64,000 nucleotides of DNA from Phenylobacterium sp. (GCA_004799545.1 SSMU01000023.1:124001-188000), one strand, 5' to 3'; shown: positions 18,804-28,268, counted from the stretch's first letter. Notes: generated by a model from the sequence alone, not told the origin. Numbers and translations are program-made.

Positions 18804-20990
18804 GTGGGGGTTTCGCTCGTGGCCTACGTCGATCGCAGACGCCTGATGCTGGGAGCGGGTACGGTGCTCGCGGCCCCGATGCTGGCCCGCTTCGCGGCCG
18901 CCGCGGTCCCGGCGCCGCCCGCCCCGGTCGCCCGCGTGCAGGTGGTCAACGACATCTACTTCGGCGAGACCCTGGCCGATCCCTACCGCTGGATGGAGAA
19001 CGACAAGGATCCCGAGTGGCTGCCTTTCCTGAAGGGCCAGAACGCCCATGCGCGGGCGATCCTCGACGCGATCCCCGGCCGCGAGCGCCTGCTGGCCCGC
19101 ATCCAGCAGCTGTCCGGCGACGTGGCCCTGACCAACGCCCTGCAGCGGGCGGGCGGGAAGCTGTTCTTCCAGCAGCGGCCGGCCGGCGCCGACAACTACA
19201 AGCTGTTCGTCCGCGAGGACGGCCGCGACCGGGTGCTGGTCGATCCCACCGCGCTCAGCGCCGGCGGCGCCGGCCACATGTCGCTGGACTGGTGGCGGGC
19301 CTCGCCGGACGGCCGCTACGTGGCCTATGGCGTCTCGCCGAACGGCAGCGAGGACTCGGTGCTGCATGTCCTGACCGTCGCCGACGGCCACGACCTGCCC
19401 GAACAGATCCCCAACACCGAGGGCGCGCAGCCGGCCTGGCTCGATGACGCCTCCGGCTTCTTCTACAACCAGCTCACCGGCAAGGTGGACACGCCCGAGC
19501 GCTACCTGGACAGCCAGGCCCGCTTCCACCGGCTGGGGACCGACCCGGCCGGCGACCCGATCCTGATGAAGCGCGGCCTCGACCCGGCCGTCGCCTACGA
19601 GAAGATCCAGGCCCCTTCGATCCTGACCTTCGAGGGGTCGCCCTATGTGGTGCTGGCGCTCTCCGACGTGCGGCGGGAGTCGCGGCTGCTGATCGCGCCC
19701 CTGGCCGAGGCGGCGACAGGTCACGCGCGCTGGACGCCGGTGGCGGGCTTCGACGACGTGGTCACCGACCTAGCCATCGACGACGGGCAGCTCTACCTGC
19801 TGGCCAACAAGGGCGCGCCGCGCGGCCGCATCGTGAAGGTCGCCGCCGCCCGGCCGTCGCTGGCCAACGCCGTCGAGGTCGTACCGCAGGGGCCGCAGGT
19901 GATCCAGAGCCTCAGCCGGGCGCGCGACGGCTTCTACCTGGACATCATGGACGGCGGGGTCAGCCGGCTGCGCCGCCTCGGCCGTGACGGCCGGGTCAGC
20001 GAGATCGCCCTGCCGTTCGACGGGACGGTGGGCGCGGTGGTCACCAACCCCGGCGAGCCCGGCGCCCTGATGACCTACACCGGCTGGCTGACGCCCTCGG
20101 GCGTCTGGTCGATCGATCCGGAGGGCCATGTGGCCGACACCGGGGTGACGCCGCGGCCCGCCATCGACACCTCGGCCTACGAGACGGTGCGCGGCTTCGC
20201 CATGGCCAGGGACGGGGTGCGCATCCCCTACACCTTGATCTACCGCAAGGGGCTGAAGCGCGACGGGCGCACGCCGGCCTGGATCTCGGCCTACGGCTCC
20301 TACGGCTCGAGCGCCTATACCCCGGCCTTCGCCGGCAAGACCCTGGCGCTGGTCGATGCGGGCTTCATCGTCGGCTACGCCAACGTCCGCGGCGGCGGGG
20401 AGTACGGCCGCGAATGGCATGAAGCCGGCCAGCTGATGAACAAGCCCAACACCTGGCGCGACCTGATCGCGGTCTGCGAGCACATCTGCGCCGAGCGCTA
20501 CACCGCGCCGGCGAGACTGGCGATCGGCGGCCGTTCGGCGGGCGGCATCACCGTCGGCCGGGCGATGACCGAGCGGCCGGACCTGTTCGCCGCGGTGATC
20601 GACGGGGTCGGCTGGTCGAACCCGCTGCGCTACGTGGCCGAGCAGAACGGCTATGGCGAGGAGCCGGAGTGGGGGGCGATCGCCGAGCCGGCCGGCTACA
20701 AGGCGCTGAAGCTGATCGACAGCTACCAGGCGGTGAAGGATGGCACGGCCTATCCGGCGGTGCTGCTCACCACCGGCGTCACCGACCCGCGGGTCGCGCC
20801 CTTCCACGTGGCCAAGATGACCGCCCGACTGCAGGCGGCGACCAGCTCCGGCAAGCCGATCCTGCTGCGGGTGGACTATGACGCCGGCCACGGCATCGGC
20901 TCGACCCGGGCCCAGCAGGACCGCGAGGCGGTGGACACCTACGCCTTCCTGCTCTGGCGGACCGGCGTGGCGGGCTACCAGATCGCCTAG
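18804..20990 (+). CDS. Prolyl oligopeptidase family serine peptidase (S9A), exported
   Basis: A 728-residue protein with an N-terminal twin-arginine-like signal (DRRRLMLGAGTVLAAP). It has a seven-bladed propeller region (about 40-440; DPYRWMEN at its start) and a C-terminal peptidase domain. The catalytic triad is S578 (GGRSAGGI), D661 (TDPRV) and H696 (DAGHG). YGSYGSS and NVRGGGEYGREWHEAG are classic S9A blocks. It should cleave proline-containing oligopeptides in the periplasm. A GTG at 18819 has better ribosome-binding spacing than the GTG at 18804. The stop overlaps the convergent acylase gene by 4 bases. Confidence 0.95.
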   Translation: MGVSLVAYVDRRRLMLGAGTVLAAPMLARFAAAAVPAPPAPVARVQVVNDIYFGETLADPYRWMENDKDPEWLPFLKGQNAHARAILDAIPGRERLLARIQQLSGDVALTNALQRAGGKLFFQQRPAGADNYKLFVREDGRDRVLVDPTALSAGGAGHMSLDWWRASPDGRYVAYGVSPNGSEDSVLHVLTVADGHDLPEQIPNTEGAQPAWLDDASGFFYNQLTGKVDTPERYLDSQARFHRLGTDPAGDPILMKRGLDPAVAYEKIQAPSILTFEGSPYVVLALSDVRRESRLLIAPLAEAATGHARWTPVAGFDDVVTDLAIDDGQLYLLANKGAPRGRIVKVAAARPSLANAVEVVPQGPQVIQSLSRARDGFYLDIMDGGVSRLRRLGRDGRVSEIALPFDGTVGAVVTNPGEPGALMTYTGWLTPSGVWSIDPEGHVADTGVTPRPAIDTSAYETVRGFAMARDGVRIPYTLIYRKGLKRDGRTPAWISAYGSYGSSAYTPAFAGKTLALVDAGFIVGYANVRGGGEYGREWHEAGQLMNKPNTWRDLIAVCEHICAERYTAPARLAIGGRSAGGITVGRAMTERPDLFAAVIDGVGWSNPLRYVAEQNGYGEEPEWGAIAEPAGYKALKLIDSYQAVKDGTAYPAVLLTTGVTDPRVAPFHVAKMTARLQAATSSGKPILLRVDYDAGHGIGSTRAQQDREAVDTYAFLLWRTGVAGYQIA

Positions 20991-23179
20991 GGTTGCGTGT
21001 CGCCAGGATGGTAGGTCCGCTCGGTATGGCCCCTGAGCTGCTCGGGCCAGAAGTAGACCTCGCGCAGGTCGCCTGAGGCGTAGCGGAGCGCCTGGTCGTT
21101 GAAGTGCGGGCTCTTGGGATCGCCGCTCTCGCCGCCGGCGGTGACGGCGAAGGCGCGGACTCGCGGCCCAAACTCGACCACCGCCACGAAGCTGTTGCCC
21201 TTGTAGCCGTAGAGCTTCTTCGTCCCCGGATAGCGGCTGGCGCCAAAGGCGGCGAGCGAGCCCCATTGGGAGGAGACGAAGGGTACGGGGATCGAAGGCC
21301 GGGCGTCGTCGTGGTGAGGATCGATGGAGTCGTCGAGCCGCTGGAAGCGGTTGATCTCGCCCCAGGACGTGCGCCAGGTCCCGAAGTCGGCGGTCAGCCG
21401 GTCCGAGGCGGAGGCCAGCGCCTGCAGCTTCTGGGCGGCGCTGGCCTCCGCCGCGATCCGGTCGAACAGGGCGACGCGCCCGGACGAGGCGCCCGGCACG
21501 CCCTTGAACATCTCGTCGCCCCAGAACACCGCCAGCGAGGTGGCGACCGACCCGGCGCTCCAGCGATCGTCCCAGCCGCGCAGCACCGCGATCTGGTCGG
21601 CGAGCCTCGCCCTCAACGGGTCGCCGTCCGCCGTCGCGTCATAGGCGGAGAGGAGGCTCGGGATCAGCTTGGCGAAGGCCGGCAGCCAGGGATCGAAGGC
21701 CGCGCCCATCAGGCTTTGCAAGGTGAAGTCCCTGCGGCCGGCCAGCACGCGGATGTCGTGTACGCCGCGCATGTTCTCGCCGGCCTGGTCCATGTAGCGG
21801 GGGAAGTCCGCCTTGCGCGGACTGTCGCCGGGCCCCGCGGTGTTCCAGGGCTCGTCGTTGCTGTTGAACAGGAAACCGCTCGGCGGACCCACGAGGTGGG
21901 GGACCTCGGCGAGCGGGGTCGGGCCCTGCCAGTCGGTGGCGGGATCGGCCCCGTCCACCGGCCTGGTGTAGTCGAACCGGTCGTCGCGCTTGGGGATGAA
22001 CTGCGGGTGCAGGTAGGCGATCTCGCCCTTGTCGTCGGCGAACAGGGTGTTGTTGGAGGAGTTGGCCTTCAGCTCGGCGACCTGCATGAAGCTCGCATAG
22101 TCGTGGGCCTTGGTGCGCAGGAAGGACTGCTCCAGCGCTTCCACCGGCCTCTGCATCAGGGCGATGGCGATCCACTTGCCTTCCTGGGCGCGGACGATCG
22201 GGCCGTGGTGGGTGCGGTAGACGGTGAAGCTGCGGCTCTGCAGACCGCCTTCCTTCGTCCGGTATGGCACGACGATAGTCGATACCTCCACGGCCCGCAG
22301 CGCTTCGCCGTAGCGGTAGAACGGCTTGCCGTCCTTGCGTACGATGGTCTCGGCGAATTCGTCGACGACGTCGGCGCCGGTCGAGGTGTGCATCCAGCCG
22401 ACGTGCGGGTTGAAGCCCTGGTAGATAAAGAACTGCCCCCAGGTGACCGCGCCATAGGCGTTCAGCCCCTCGTCGCTTCGCATCTGCAGCTCGGAGCGGA
22501 AGAAGAAGGAGGTGTGCGGGTTGATCAGCAGCAGGGCGTGGCCGTCTCGGGTGTTGGCCGGCGCGATGGCGAAGCCGTTGGAACCGCCCGCTTCCAGGGG
22601 CTGGCCGTCCGGGGCGCGCGGCAGCGCGACGCTCACGGCCTTGGCGCCGCCGTAGAAGGCCTGCAGCTGGCCGAGGTCGGCGCGCTCGATGTCCGGGCCG
22701 ATGCTGCCCTCGCTGAACGCCAGGGCCATCCAGGGCTCGAAGTGGGCGATGACCTTCGGTTTCACCGCCGGATGGGTGGCCAGGTAGAAATTCAGGCCAT
22801 CGGCCCAGCCGCCCATCAGCGCCTTCAGCCAGGCGGGGCTCGCGGCGTAGTCGGCCTTGAGCTGCACGGGATCGACGATCAGCTTGATCCGCAGGTCCTG
22901 CCAGATGGCGGCCGGGCCCACCGCCTCCGCCGTCCGGCCCAGGGCGGCAAGGTAGTTGGTCTCCACGCGGTTGAAGTCGTCCTCGGCCTGGGCATAGGCC
23001 ATGCCGAACACCGCCTGGCGATCGGTGTGGCCGTGGACGTGGGCGATGCCCCAGTCGTCGCGGACGATGCTGACCGCCCCCGCCTCGGCGCGCTGGCGCG
23101 TAAGCTCGGCCGGCGTCGCCTGGGCGGATGGGGCGGCGCAGGCCGCCAGGATCAGGCCGAGAAACAGCGGACGGAACAT
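20987..23179 (-). CDS. Penicillin acylase family protein (Ntn hydrolase)
   Basis: A 730-residue exported protein with a signal peptide ending in LAACAAP (possibly a lipobox). Alpha and beta parts are encoded as one precursor. S200 in GGSNGFAIAP is the autocatalytic cleavage site and N-terminal nucleophile of the beta subunit. N-terminal blocks DDWGIAHVHGHTDRQ and GMAYAQAEDDF are standard for the family. Members hydrolyse amides such as acyl-homoserine lactones, beta-lactams or fatty-acyl peptides; the substrate is unknown. I start at the ATG at 23179, not the in-frame TTG at 23194. Confidence 0.93.
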   Translation of the reverse strand: MFRPLFLGLILAACAAPSAQATPAELTRQRAEAGAVSIVRDDWGIAHVHGHTDRQAVFGMAYAQAEDDFNRVETNYLAALGRTAEAVGPAAIWQDLRIKLIVDPVQLKADYAASPAWLKALMGGWADGLNFYLATHPAVKPKVIAHFEPWMALAFSEGSIGPDIERADLGQLQAFYGGAKAVSVALPRAPDGQPLEAGGSNGFAIAPANTRDGHALLLINPHTSFFFRSELQMRSDEGLNAYGAVTWGQFFIYQGFNPHVGWMHTSTGADVVDEFAETIVRKDGKPFYRYGEALRAVEVSTIVVPYRTKEGGLQSRSFTVYRTHHGPIVRAQEGKWIAIALMQRPVEALEQSFLRTKAHDYASFMQVAELKANSSNNTLFADDKGEIAYLHPQFIPKRDDRFDYTRPVDGADPATDWQGPTPLAEVPHLVGPPSGFLFNSNDEPWNTAGPGDSPRKADFPRYMDQAGENMRGVHDIRVLAGRRDFTLQSLMGAAFDPWLPAFAKLIPSLLSAYDATADGDPLRARLADQIAVLRGWDDRWSAGSVATSLAVFWGDEMFKGVPGASSGRVALFDRIAAEASAAQKLQALASASDRLTADFGTWRTSWGEINRFQRLDDSIDPHHDDARPSIPVPFVSSQWGSLAAFGASRYPGTKKLYGYKGNSFVAVVEFGPRVRAFAVTAGGESGDPKSPHFNDQALRYASGDLREVYFWPEQLRGHTERTYHPGDTQP

Positions 23180-23325
23180 GTCGTTGGTTTCCAAGCTGAA
23201 GCTTTCACGTCCAGTAGCCGCCCCGATCCCTGCCTACCAAGGCCCTTCACATCGGCCGGCTTGAGCGCAAGATCGGCGCCGCGTGTCGGACCCGGCCTGG
23301 CCGGGGATTGGACAAGGAGATCATG

Positions 23326-23985
23326 ATGCAGACCAGATCAAGGTCGGCGGTCGCGACGGGCCTGGCCTCGGCGCTCGCCGTCGCCACGCTGGCGCAGGCC
23401 GGAGCCGCGGCCGCACAGCCTTATGGCGGACCGCCGATCGGACCGCCGTCCGGACAATACGCTCCGCCGCCCGAGGGCGCCGAAGGGCCCGGCTCGATCT
23501 ACGACCCGCGCGCCCAGTCCTACGACCGCGACTATGCCGAGCGCTATTCGGAGTGGGCTGCGCGCTACTGCTACCAACAGGAGCGCGAGCGCAGCAACAA
23601 CACCGCGGCCGGCGCGGTGATCGGCGGCGTGCTGGGGGCCATCGTCGGCTCCAACGTCTCTGGACGCCACGACCGAGGCGGCGGCGCGGTGGCCGGCGGG
23701 GCGCTGGGCGCCCTGGCCGGCGCGGCGATCGGCAATAACTCGACGCCCGTCTCGGGGTCCTGCCCGCCCGGCTATGTGGTGCGGCCAGGCGCCCAGGCCT
23801 TCTACTACCCGGCGCCTGGATATGGCCCCGCGGTGATCGTCGGGCCGTCCTGGTACCAGCCCTGGGTCTGGGTCAACGACCGCTGGGTCTACCGGCCCTA
23901 CCGCTACTGGTACTGGAACAACCGGGCCTATTGGCGGCCGGACTACCGCCCCGGCCGCTGGGACTACGGCTACCGCCGCTGGTAG
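23326..23985 (+). CDS. Exported glycine-zipper protein
   Basis: A 219-residue protein with a signal peptide (SAVATGLASALAVATLAQAGAAAAQ). A proline/glycine-rich linker and a glycine-zipper segment (AAGAVIGGVLGAIVGSNV, GGALGALAGAAIGNN) with alternating small residues follow, as in membrane-inserting or outer-membrane-associated proteins. The C-terminal 60 residues are dominated by Tyr, Trp and Arg. The ATG at 23326 is 6 bases after GGAG, better than the ATG at 23323 or the TTG at 23308. It probably sits in the envelope; no function is known. Confidence 0.8.
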   Translation: MQTRSRSAVATGLASALAVATLAQAGAAAAQPYGGPPIGPPSGQYAPPPEGAEGPGSIYDPRAQSYDRDYAERYSEWAARYCYQQERERSNNTAAGAVIGGVLGAIVGSNVSGRHDRGGGAVAGGALGALAGAAIGNNSTPVSGSCPPGYVVRPGAQAFYYPAPGYGPAVIVGPSWYQPWVWVNDRWVYRPYRYWYWNNRAYWRPDYRPGRWDYGYRRW

Positions 23986-23995
23986 CCGCGCGGTC

Positions 23996-24424
23996 CTAGC
24001 GCTGGAGGATTTCCAGGGTCCGCGGGTCGGCCTCGCCGTCGAAGTATTTCCGAAGCGCCGTGGCGAAGGCGGGTTCGTCCGGCGCGGCTTCGCGGAAGAG
24101 CGTCATCGAGGAGCGGAACTTCAGGTCGTCGGGACTGCCGAACACCTGGTGCGCCGAACGGCCCTCGACGGCGTTCACCGCGGCCGTGCAGGCGCACAGC
24201 CGCGGGCCGAGCATCGGGTGGGCGAGATAGGCCTGAGCCTCGGCGAGCGAGCCGATCGCGTAGCGTTGCGCCGTCGGGCTGAGGCCCAGGCCGGCGACCT
24301 GCGGGAAGACGAACCACATCCAGTGGCTGCGCTTGTCGCCGGCGATGAGCTCGGCCAGCGCGGTCTCGTAGACGCCCGCCTGGGCGTCGACGAAACGTTG
24401 CAGGTGGAAGGGGTCGGCCGCCAT
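23996..24424 (-). CDS. DUF1810 family protein
   Basis: A 142-residue cytoplasmic protein, full length for the family. Recognisable DUF1810 blocks are FHLQRFVDAQ, SHWMWFVFPQVAGLG, RYAIGSLAEAQAYL, LGPRLCACTAAV and FGSPDDLKFRSSMTLF. The family has no established biochemical function. The gene converges with the glycine-zipper gene 10 bases away and lies 32 bases from the end of the next gene upstream on this strand, so the two may be cotranscribed. Confidence 0.88.
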   Translation of the reverse strand: MAADPFHLQRFVDAQAGVYETALAELIAGDKRSHWMWFVFPQVAGLGLSPTAQRYAIGSLAEAQAYLAHPMLGPRLCACTAAVNAVEGRSAHQVFGSPDDLKFRSSMTLFREAAPDEPAFATALRKYFDGEADPRTLEILQR

Positions 24425-24456
24425 GCCGCGAGCTTCCGCCCGCAGCCACTGCGCGT

Positions 24457-24795
24457 CTAGCGCCGGCGGCTCGCCGAGACCACGGCCGGCGCCTCGACCG
24501 GGGTCAGGAAGGCGCGGGTCTCCTCCAGGATGAAGCGCTTGTCCTGGGCGAAGCGGAAGTTGGCGAGGCCCGCGGGGTCGGCCTTGATCCGGGCGCGATA
24601 GGTCTCGTAGGCCGCGAGGCTGTCGAAGGAGATCAGGGCGAGGGCGATATTGTTGGTCCCCTCGTGCGGCAGGAAATAGCCAAGCAGGTCGCCGCCGCAG
24701 GCCGGGATGATCCGGGACCAGGCGCGCGCATAGGCCTCGAAGGCGCCCAGCTGGAAGGGATCGATGACGTAGCGGATGCAGCAGGTGACGGTCAT
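24457..24795 (-). CDS. NIPSNAP family protein
   Basis: A 112-residue ferredoxin-like alpha/beta-barrel protein. [26 protein letters not shown] is the usual NIPSNAP opening (shown in part), with the block [20 protein letters not shown] and [12 protein letters not shown] after it. Family members form dimeric alpha/beta barrels of unknown role. The frame runs to 24885, but ATG 24795 fits the family start and length. It precedes the DUF1810 gene on the same strand. Confidence 0.85.
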   Translation of the reverse strand: MTVTCCIRYVIDPFQLGAFEAYARAWSRIIPACGGDLLGYFLPHEGTNNIALALISFDSLAAYETYRARIKADPAGLANFRFAQDKRFILEETRAFLTPVEAPAVVSASRRR

Positions 24796-24948
24796 GGGGC
24801 CTCCGATCGGACGCCTCGGATAGCCCGCCGCGCGCCCGCGATGTTTCAGCCGCGCTCGAAGCTTCGCCCTACGCTCGCTCGACAAGAGCGCGCCGCTCGG
24901 CTTTGCTGCGCAGCCTTCAGACCAAGCCCATTTTTCAGGACCTCATTC

Positions 24949-25359
24949 ATGCCACCACGGATGCTGCCCGAGCCCACGCCGGAGACCCGGCATTTCTGGG
25001 ACGGGTGCAGGGAGGGCGAGCTTCGCCTTCAGCGCTGCACCGACTGCGACGGCGGGAGCTACTTCCCGCCCCGGCCCTTCTGCCCCAAGTGCGGCAGCCG
25101 CAAGGTCGAGGCCTATCCGGCCAGCGGCAAGGCGGTGCTGTGGTCCTATGTGATCAACCACCGGCCAAGGCCCGACATGGGGCCCGACCCCTACGCCATC
25201 GCCGTGGTGCAGCTCGATGAGGGTCCGCGGATGATGACCAACATCGTGGGCTGCCCGCAGACGCCGGAGGCCCTCAAGCTCGACATGGCGCTGAAGGTCA
25301 CCTTCGCCAAACAGACCGACGACATCAGCCTGCCCCTCTTCGAACCGGCGGGGGCGTAA
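24949..25359 (+). CDS. Zn-ribbon domain-containing OB-fold protein (DUF35, ChsH2/thiolase-associated)
   Basis: A 136-residue protein starting MPPRMLPEPTPETRHFWDG. A rubredoxin-like zinc ribbon with four cysteines (CTDCDGG and CPKCGSRK) is followed by an OB-fold that includes ASGKAVLWSYVINHR and GPRMMTNIVGC. DUF35 proteins form complexes with thiolase-like or hydratase partners in lipid and steroid breakdown. The thiolase-like gene starts 5 bases downstream, so they very likely work as a pair. A recognisable RBS is not obvious before this ATG, and an earlier start in the same frame cannot be excluded. Confidence 0.88.
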   Translation: MPPRMLPEPTPETRHFWDGCREGELRLQRCTDCDGGSYFPPRPFCPKCGSRKVEAYPASGKAVLWSYVINHRPRPDMGPDPYAIAVVQLDEGPRMMTNIVGCPQTPEALKLDMALKVTFAKQTDDISLPLFEPAGA

Positions 25360-25363
25360 GGCC

Positions 25364-26530
25364 ATGAAGCCGAAATCCGTAGCGGTCGTCGGCGCGGCCG
25401 AGACCACCAAGATGGGCAAGATCCCCGACGTCTCGGTGATCGGCCTGCACGCCGATGCGGCGCTCAACGCCCTCGCCGACGCCGGCCTCAAGCCCTCCGA
25501 CATCGATGGCGTGGCGACCGCGGGCGAGAGCCCGACGGCGCTGGCCCACTACCTCGGCATCACGCCGACCTATGCCGACGGCACCAGCGTCGGCGGCTGC
25601 TCCTTCATGCTGCACGTCCGCCACGCCGCGGCGGCGATCAACGAGGGGCTCTGCAACACCGTGTTGATCACCCACGGCGAGAGCGGCCGCAGCCGGGTGG
25701 GGGCCGGCGGCCGGTTCGGCGGCGGGGGCGGGGCCAGCCTCGCCGGCCAGTTCGAGATGCCCTATGGGCCGGTCGGCCCGCCGACCATGTTCACCATCCC
25801 GGTGCTCCGTTACCTGAAGACCTATGGGCTGACCGAAGAGGACCTGGCCTGGGTCTCGGTGATCCAGCGGGAGTGGGCGGCCAAGAACCCGCGCGCCAGC
25901 TTCAAGGACCCGATCACCGTCGACGACGTGCTGAATTCGCCGATGATCGCCTGGCCGTTCCGCATGCTGATGTGCTGCCTGGTCACCGACGGCGGCGGCG
26001 CCCTGATCCTCACCTCGGCCGAGCGGGCCAAGGACTTCCCGCAGAAGCCGGTCTATGTGCTGGGGACCGGCGAGAGCGTCGAGACGCCGATGGTCAGCCA
26101 GATGGAGGATTTCACCTCCTCCAAGGCCTTCCGCGTCTCCGGCAAGAAGGCGTTCGACGAGGCCGGAATCAAGCATTCCGACGTCGACCACCTGATGATC
26201 TACGACGCCTTCGCCCACCTGCCGCTCTACGGCCTGGAGGACCTGGGCTTCTGCAAGCCCGGCGAGGCGGCGGCCTTCATCCGGGGGCGGAACACGGCGC
26301 CCGCGTCTGATGGAAAAGCCGCGGGGAAGCTGCCGCTGAACACCAACGGCGGCGGGCTCTCCTACATGCACTCCGGCATGTACGGCATGTACGCCCTGCA
26401 GGAGAGCGTGCGGCAGATGCGCGGGATCGCCCCGGCCCAGATCCCGGGCGCGAAGATCAGCGTCAGCCACGGGGTCGGCGGCATGTTCGCCGCCGCCGGC
26501 ACCGTCATATTCTCCAACGAAGCGCCGTGA
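25364..26530 (+). CDS. Thiolase-like protein of the SCP-x/lipid-transfer class
   Basis: A 388-residue thiolase-fold protein. VAVVGAAETTKMGKIPD opens the first half. C79 in TSVGGCSFMLHV lies where thiolases carry the nucleophile. The second half contains DHLMIYDAFAHLPLYGLEDLGFC and ends with SHGVGGMFAAAGTVIF, the SCP-x-type C-terminus. NTNGGGLSYMHSGM is the usual active-site glycine block. With its DUF35 partner it may act as a thiolase or a retro-aldolase on acyl-CoA chains (as Ltp2-ChsH2 does in steroid side-chain breakdown). Which of the two is not decidable here. Confidence 0.88.
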   Translation: MKPKSVAVVGAAETTKMGKIPDVSVIGLHADAALNALADAGLKPSDIDGVATAGESPTALAHYLGITPTYADGTSVGGCSFMLHVRHAAAAINEGLCNTVLITHGESGRSRVGAGGRFGGGGGASLAGQFEMPYGPVGPPTMFTIPVLRYLKTYGLTEEDLAWVSVIQREWAAKNPRASFKDPITVDDVLNSPMIAWPFRMLMCCLVTDGGGALILTSAERAKDFPQKPVYVLGTGESVETPMVSQMEDFTSSKAFRVSGKKAFDEAGIKHSDVDHLMIYDAFAHLPLYGLEDLGFCKPGEAAAFIRGRNTAPASDGKAAGKLPLNTNGGGLSYMHSGMYGMYALQESVRQMRGIAPAQIPGAKISVSHGVGGMFAAAGTVIFSNEAP

Positions 26531-26570
26531 TCTAATCCTCCCTCGTCCCAGCGGACGGGGGAGGACGCCC

Positions 26571-28064
26571 TTGCGCGCAGTATTGATCGGCCTGGCGCTG
26601 CTGCTGGCGGCGGGAACGGCCGCGTTCGCCGCCGAACGGGCCGCCGACCTGACGCTCACCGGCGCGATGACCGGCCAGGACCACCAGACCTATCGCGAGG
26701 TCCCGTTCCGCGTGCCGGCCGGGGTGACCCGGCTGACCGTGCGGTTCGAGCACACCGGCCAGGACCAGAGGTCGGTGATCGACGTCGGCCTGCGCGATCC
26801 CGCCCGCTTCCGCGGCTGGAGCGGTGGCGACAAGGCGGAGGTCACGATCTCCGAGTCGGAGGCGACACCCGCCTACCTGCCGGGCCCGATCCCGGCCGGA
26901 CCCTGGACGCTGATCCTTGGCGTGCCGAACCTGCGGAAGGGCGCGGAGGCGCGCTACACGGCCCGCATCTTCTTCGAGCGCGGGACCGCGTTCGGCGGCT
27001 TCTACGACGCGCCCCTCAAGACCACCCCCGGCTGGTACCGCGGCGACCTGCACCTGCACACCGGCCACTCCGACGCTTCGTGCGCCTCGCGTCGCGGCGC
27101 CAAGGTCCCCTGCCCGCTCTACAAGACCGTCGAGGCGGCCGAGGCGCGCGGCCTCGATTTCATCGCCATCACCGACCACAACACCACCTCGCACGATCAG
27201 GCGATGCGCGAGCTCGCACCCTATTTCGACGACCTGCTGCTGATCCCGGGGCGCGAGATCACCACCTTCCAGGGCCACGCCAACGTCTTCGGGCCCGAGG
27301 CCTTCATCGACTTCCAGCTCGGAAGCCCGCGGGCGCCCGACATGGCGAGCATCCTATCGGAGGTCGAAAAGGCCGGCGGGCTGATCTCCATCAACCACCC
27401 GGGCCTGCCGTCCGGCGAGACCTGCATGGGCTGCGGCTGGACGGCCAAGGTCGACTTCGGCCGCATCCCGATGATCGAGGCGGAGAACGGCGGGGCGCTC
27501 CGGCAGAGCCAGGGCGGCGACTTCCTCTCCGGCCTCGCCTTCTGGGAGGCGCGGCTGAACGCCGGCTACCGGATCACCGGGGTCGGCGGCTCGGACAACC
27601 ACAACGCCCTGATGGACCCGGCCGAGGCCGCCTCGGTGGGTTCTCCGACCACCGTGGTCCATGCCCCGGAGCTGTCGCAGCCGGCGATCCTCTCGGCCCT
27701 GCGCGCCGGCCATGTGTTCGTCGACCTGAAGGGGACGCGCGACCGGTTGCTGGAGGTGACCGCCGAGGCGGGTGGCCATAGCGCCGAGATGGGCGATGCG
27801 CTGAGCGCACCGGTCGGCGCCGCCCTGGCCGTGCACGTCCACGTCGCGCACGCCGCGGGCGGCCATCTGGCGTTCGCCGGGACCGGGCCGCTGCCGAAGC
27901 TGGCCGACGCCGAGCTCACCTCGGCCGACGAGACCCGCAGCTACAGCTTCGCGGGCGACGGGCGACCCCACTGGATCCGCATCGATGTGCGCGGGCCGGA
28001 CGGCAATCTCTGGCTACTCGGCAACCCGATCTACCTGAACCCGGCGGCGCGGACCGCGCGCTGA
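26571..28064 (+). CDS. Exported CehA/McbA-type PHP-domain metallohydrolase
   Basis: A 497-residue protein from a TTG start preceded by GGGGGAGG at good spacing, with a signal peptide (VLIGLALLLAAGTAAFAA). About 120 residues form a beta-rich N-terminal domain. The PHP domain follows with metal ligands in GDLHLHTGHSDAS, IAITDHNTTSHD, LIPGREITTFQGHANVFG, ISINHPGLP, EAENGG and GGSDNHNALM. Related enzymes (CehA, McbA) hydrolyse aryl carbamates or phosphoesters. The full set of metal ligands suggests an active hydrolase; the substrate is unknown. Confidence 0.9.
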   Translation: MRAVLIGLALLLAAGTAAFAAERAADLTLTGAMTGQDHQTYREVPFRVPAGVTRLTVRFEHTGQDQRSVIDVGLRDPARFRGWSGGDKAEVTISESEATPAYLPGPIPAGPWTLILGVPNLRKGAEARYTARIFFERGTAFGGFYDAPLKTTPGWYRGDLHLHTGHSDASCASRRGAKVPCPLYKTVEAAEARGLDFIAITDHNTTSHDQAMRELAPYFDDLLLIPGREITTFQGHANVFGPEAFIDFQLGSPRAPDMASILSEVEKAGGLISINHPGLPSGETCMGCGWTAKVDFGRIPMIEAENGGALRQSQGGDFLSGLAFWEARLNAGYRITGVGGSDNHNALMDPAEAASVGSPTTVVHAPELSQPAILSALRAGHVFVDLKGTRDRLLEVTAEAGGHSAEMGDALSAPVGAALAVHVHVAHAAGGHLAFAGTGPLPKLADAELTSADETRSYSFAGDGRPHWIRIDVRGPDGNLWLLGNPIYLNPAARTAR

Positions 28065-28118
28065 CCACGGCCTAGGCTGAATCGACATTCAGCGGAGGCG
28101 CGTCGAGGTCCCAAACAG

Positions 28119-28268
28119 CCTTCCTCCTCGATGGAGGAAGGTTGGATGGGGGTGGGCGCACGGCGTTGGGGCGAAAAGCGCCGGAGGGCGCCGGCGCCCA
28201 TCCGCGCCATTTGTCCGGTCTCAGCGGCCACACCCCCACCCTCGCCCTCCTCCATCGAGGAGGAGGGC
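28119..28268. repeat. Inverted pair of C/G-rich hairpins (BIME-like)
   Basis: The left unit (28119-28141) is a perfect 9-base stem, CCTTCCTCC/GGAGGAAGG, with loop TCGAT, followed by a TTGGATGGGGGTGG tail. The right unit (28244-28268) is a perfect 10-base stem, GCCCTCCTCC/GGAGGAGGGC, with loop ATCGA, preceded by CCACACCCCCACCCTC. The units are therefore in opposite orientation with tails facing inward, enclosing about 70 bases of unrelated sequence. The same plan is seen at 57025-57168. This is how REP-type elements are arranged in bacterial interspersed mosaic elements. Confidence 0.7.

Noticed and set aside
28119..28268. CRISPR or tandem repeat array
   Set aside because: Only two units, in inverted orientation, each a hairpin with a different stem. 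There are no equal spacers and no cas genes.
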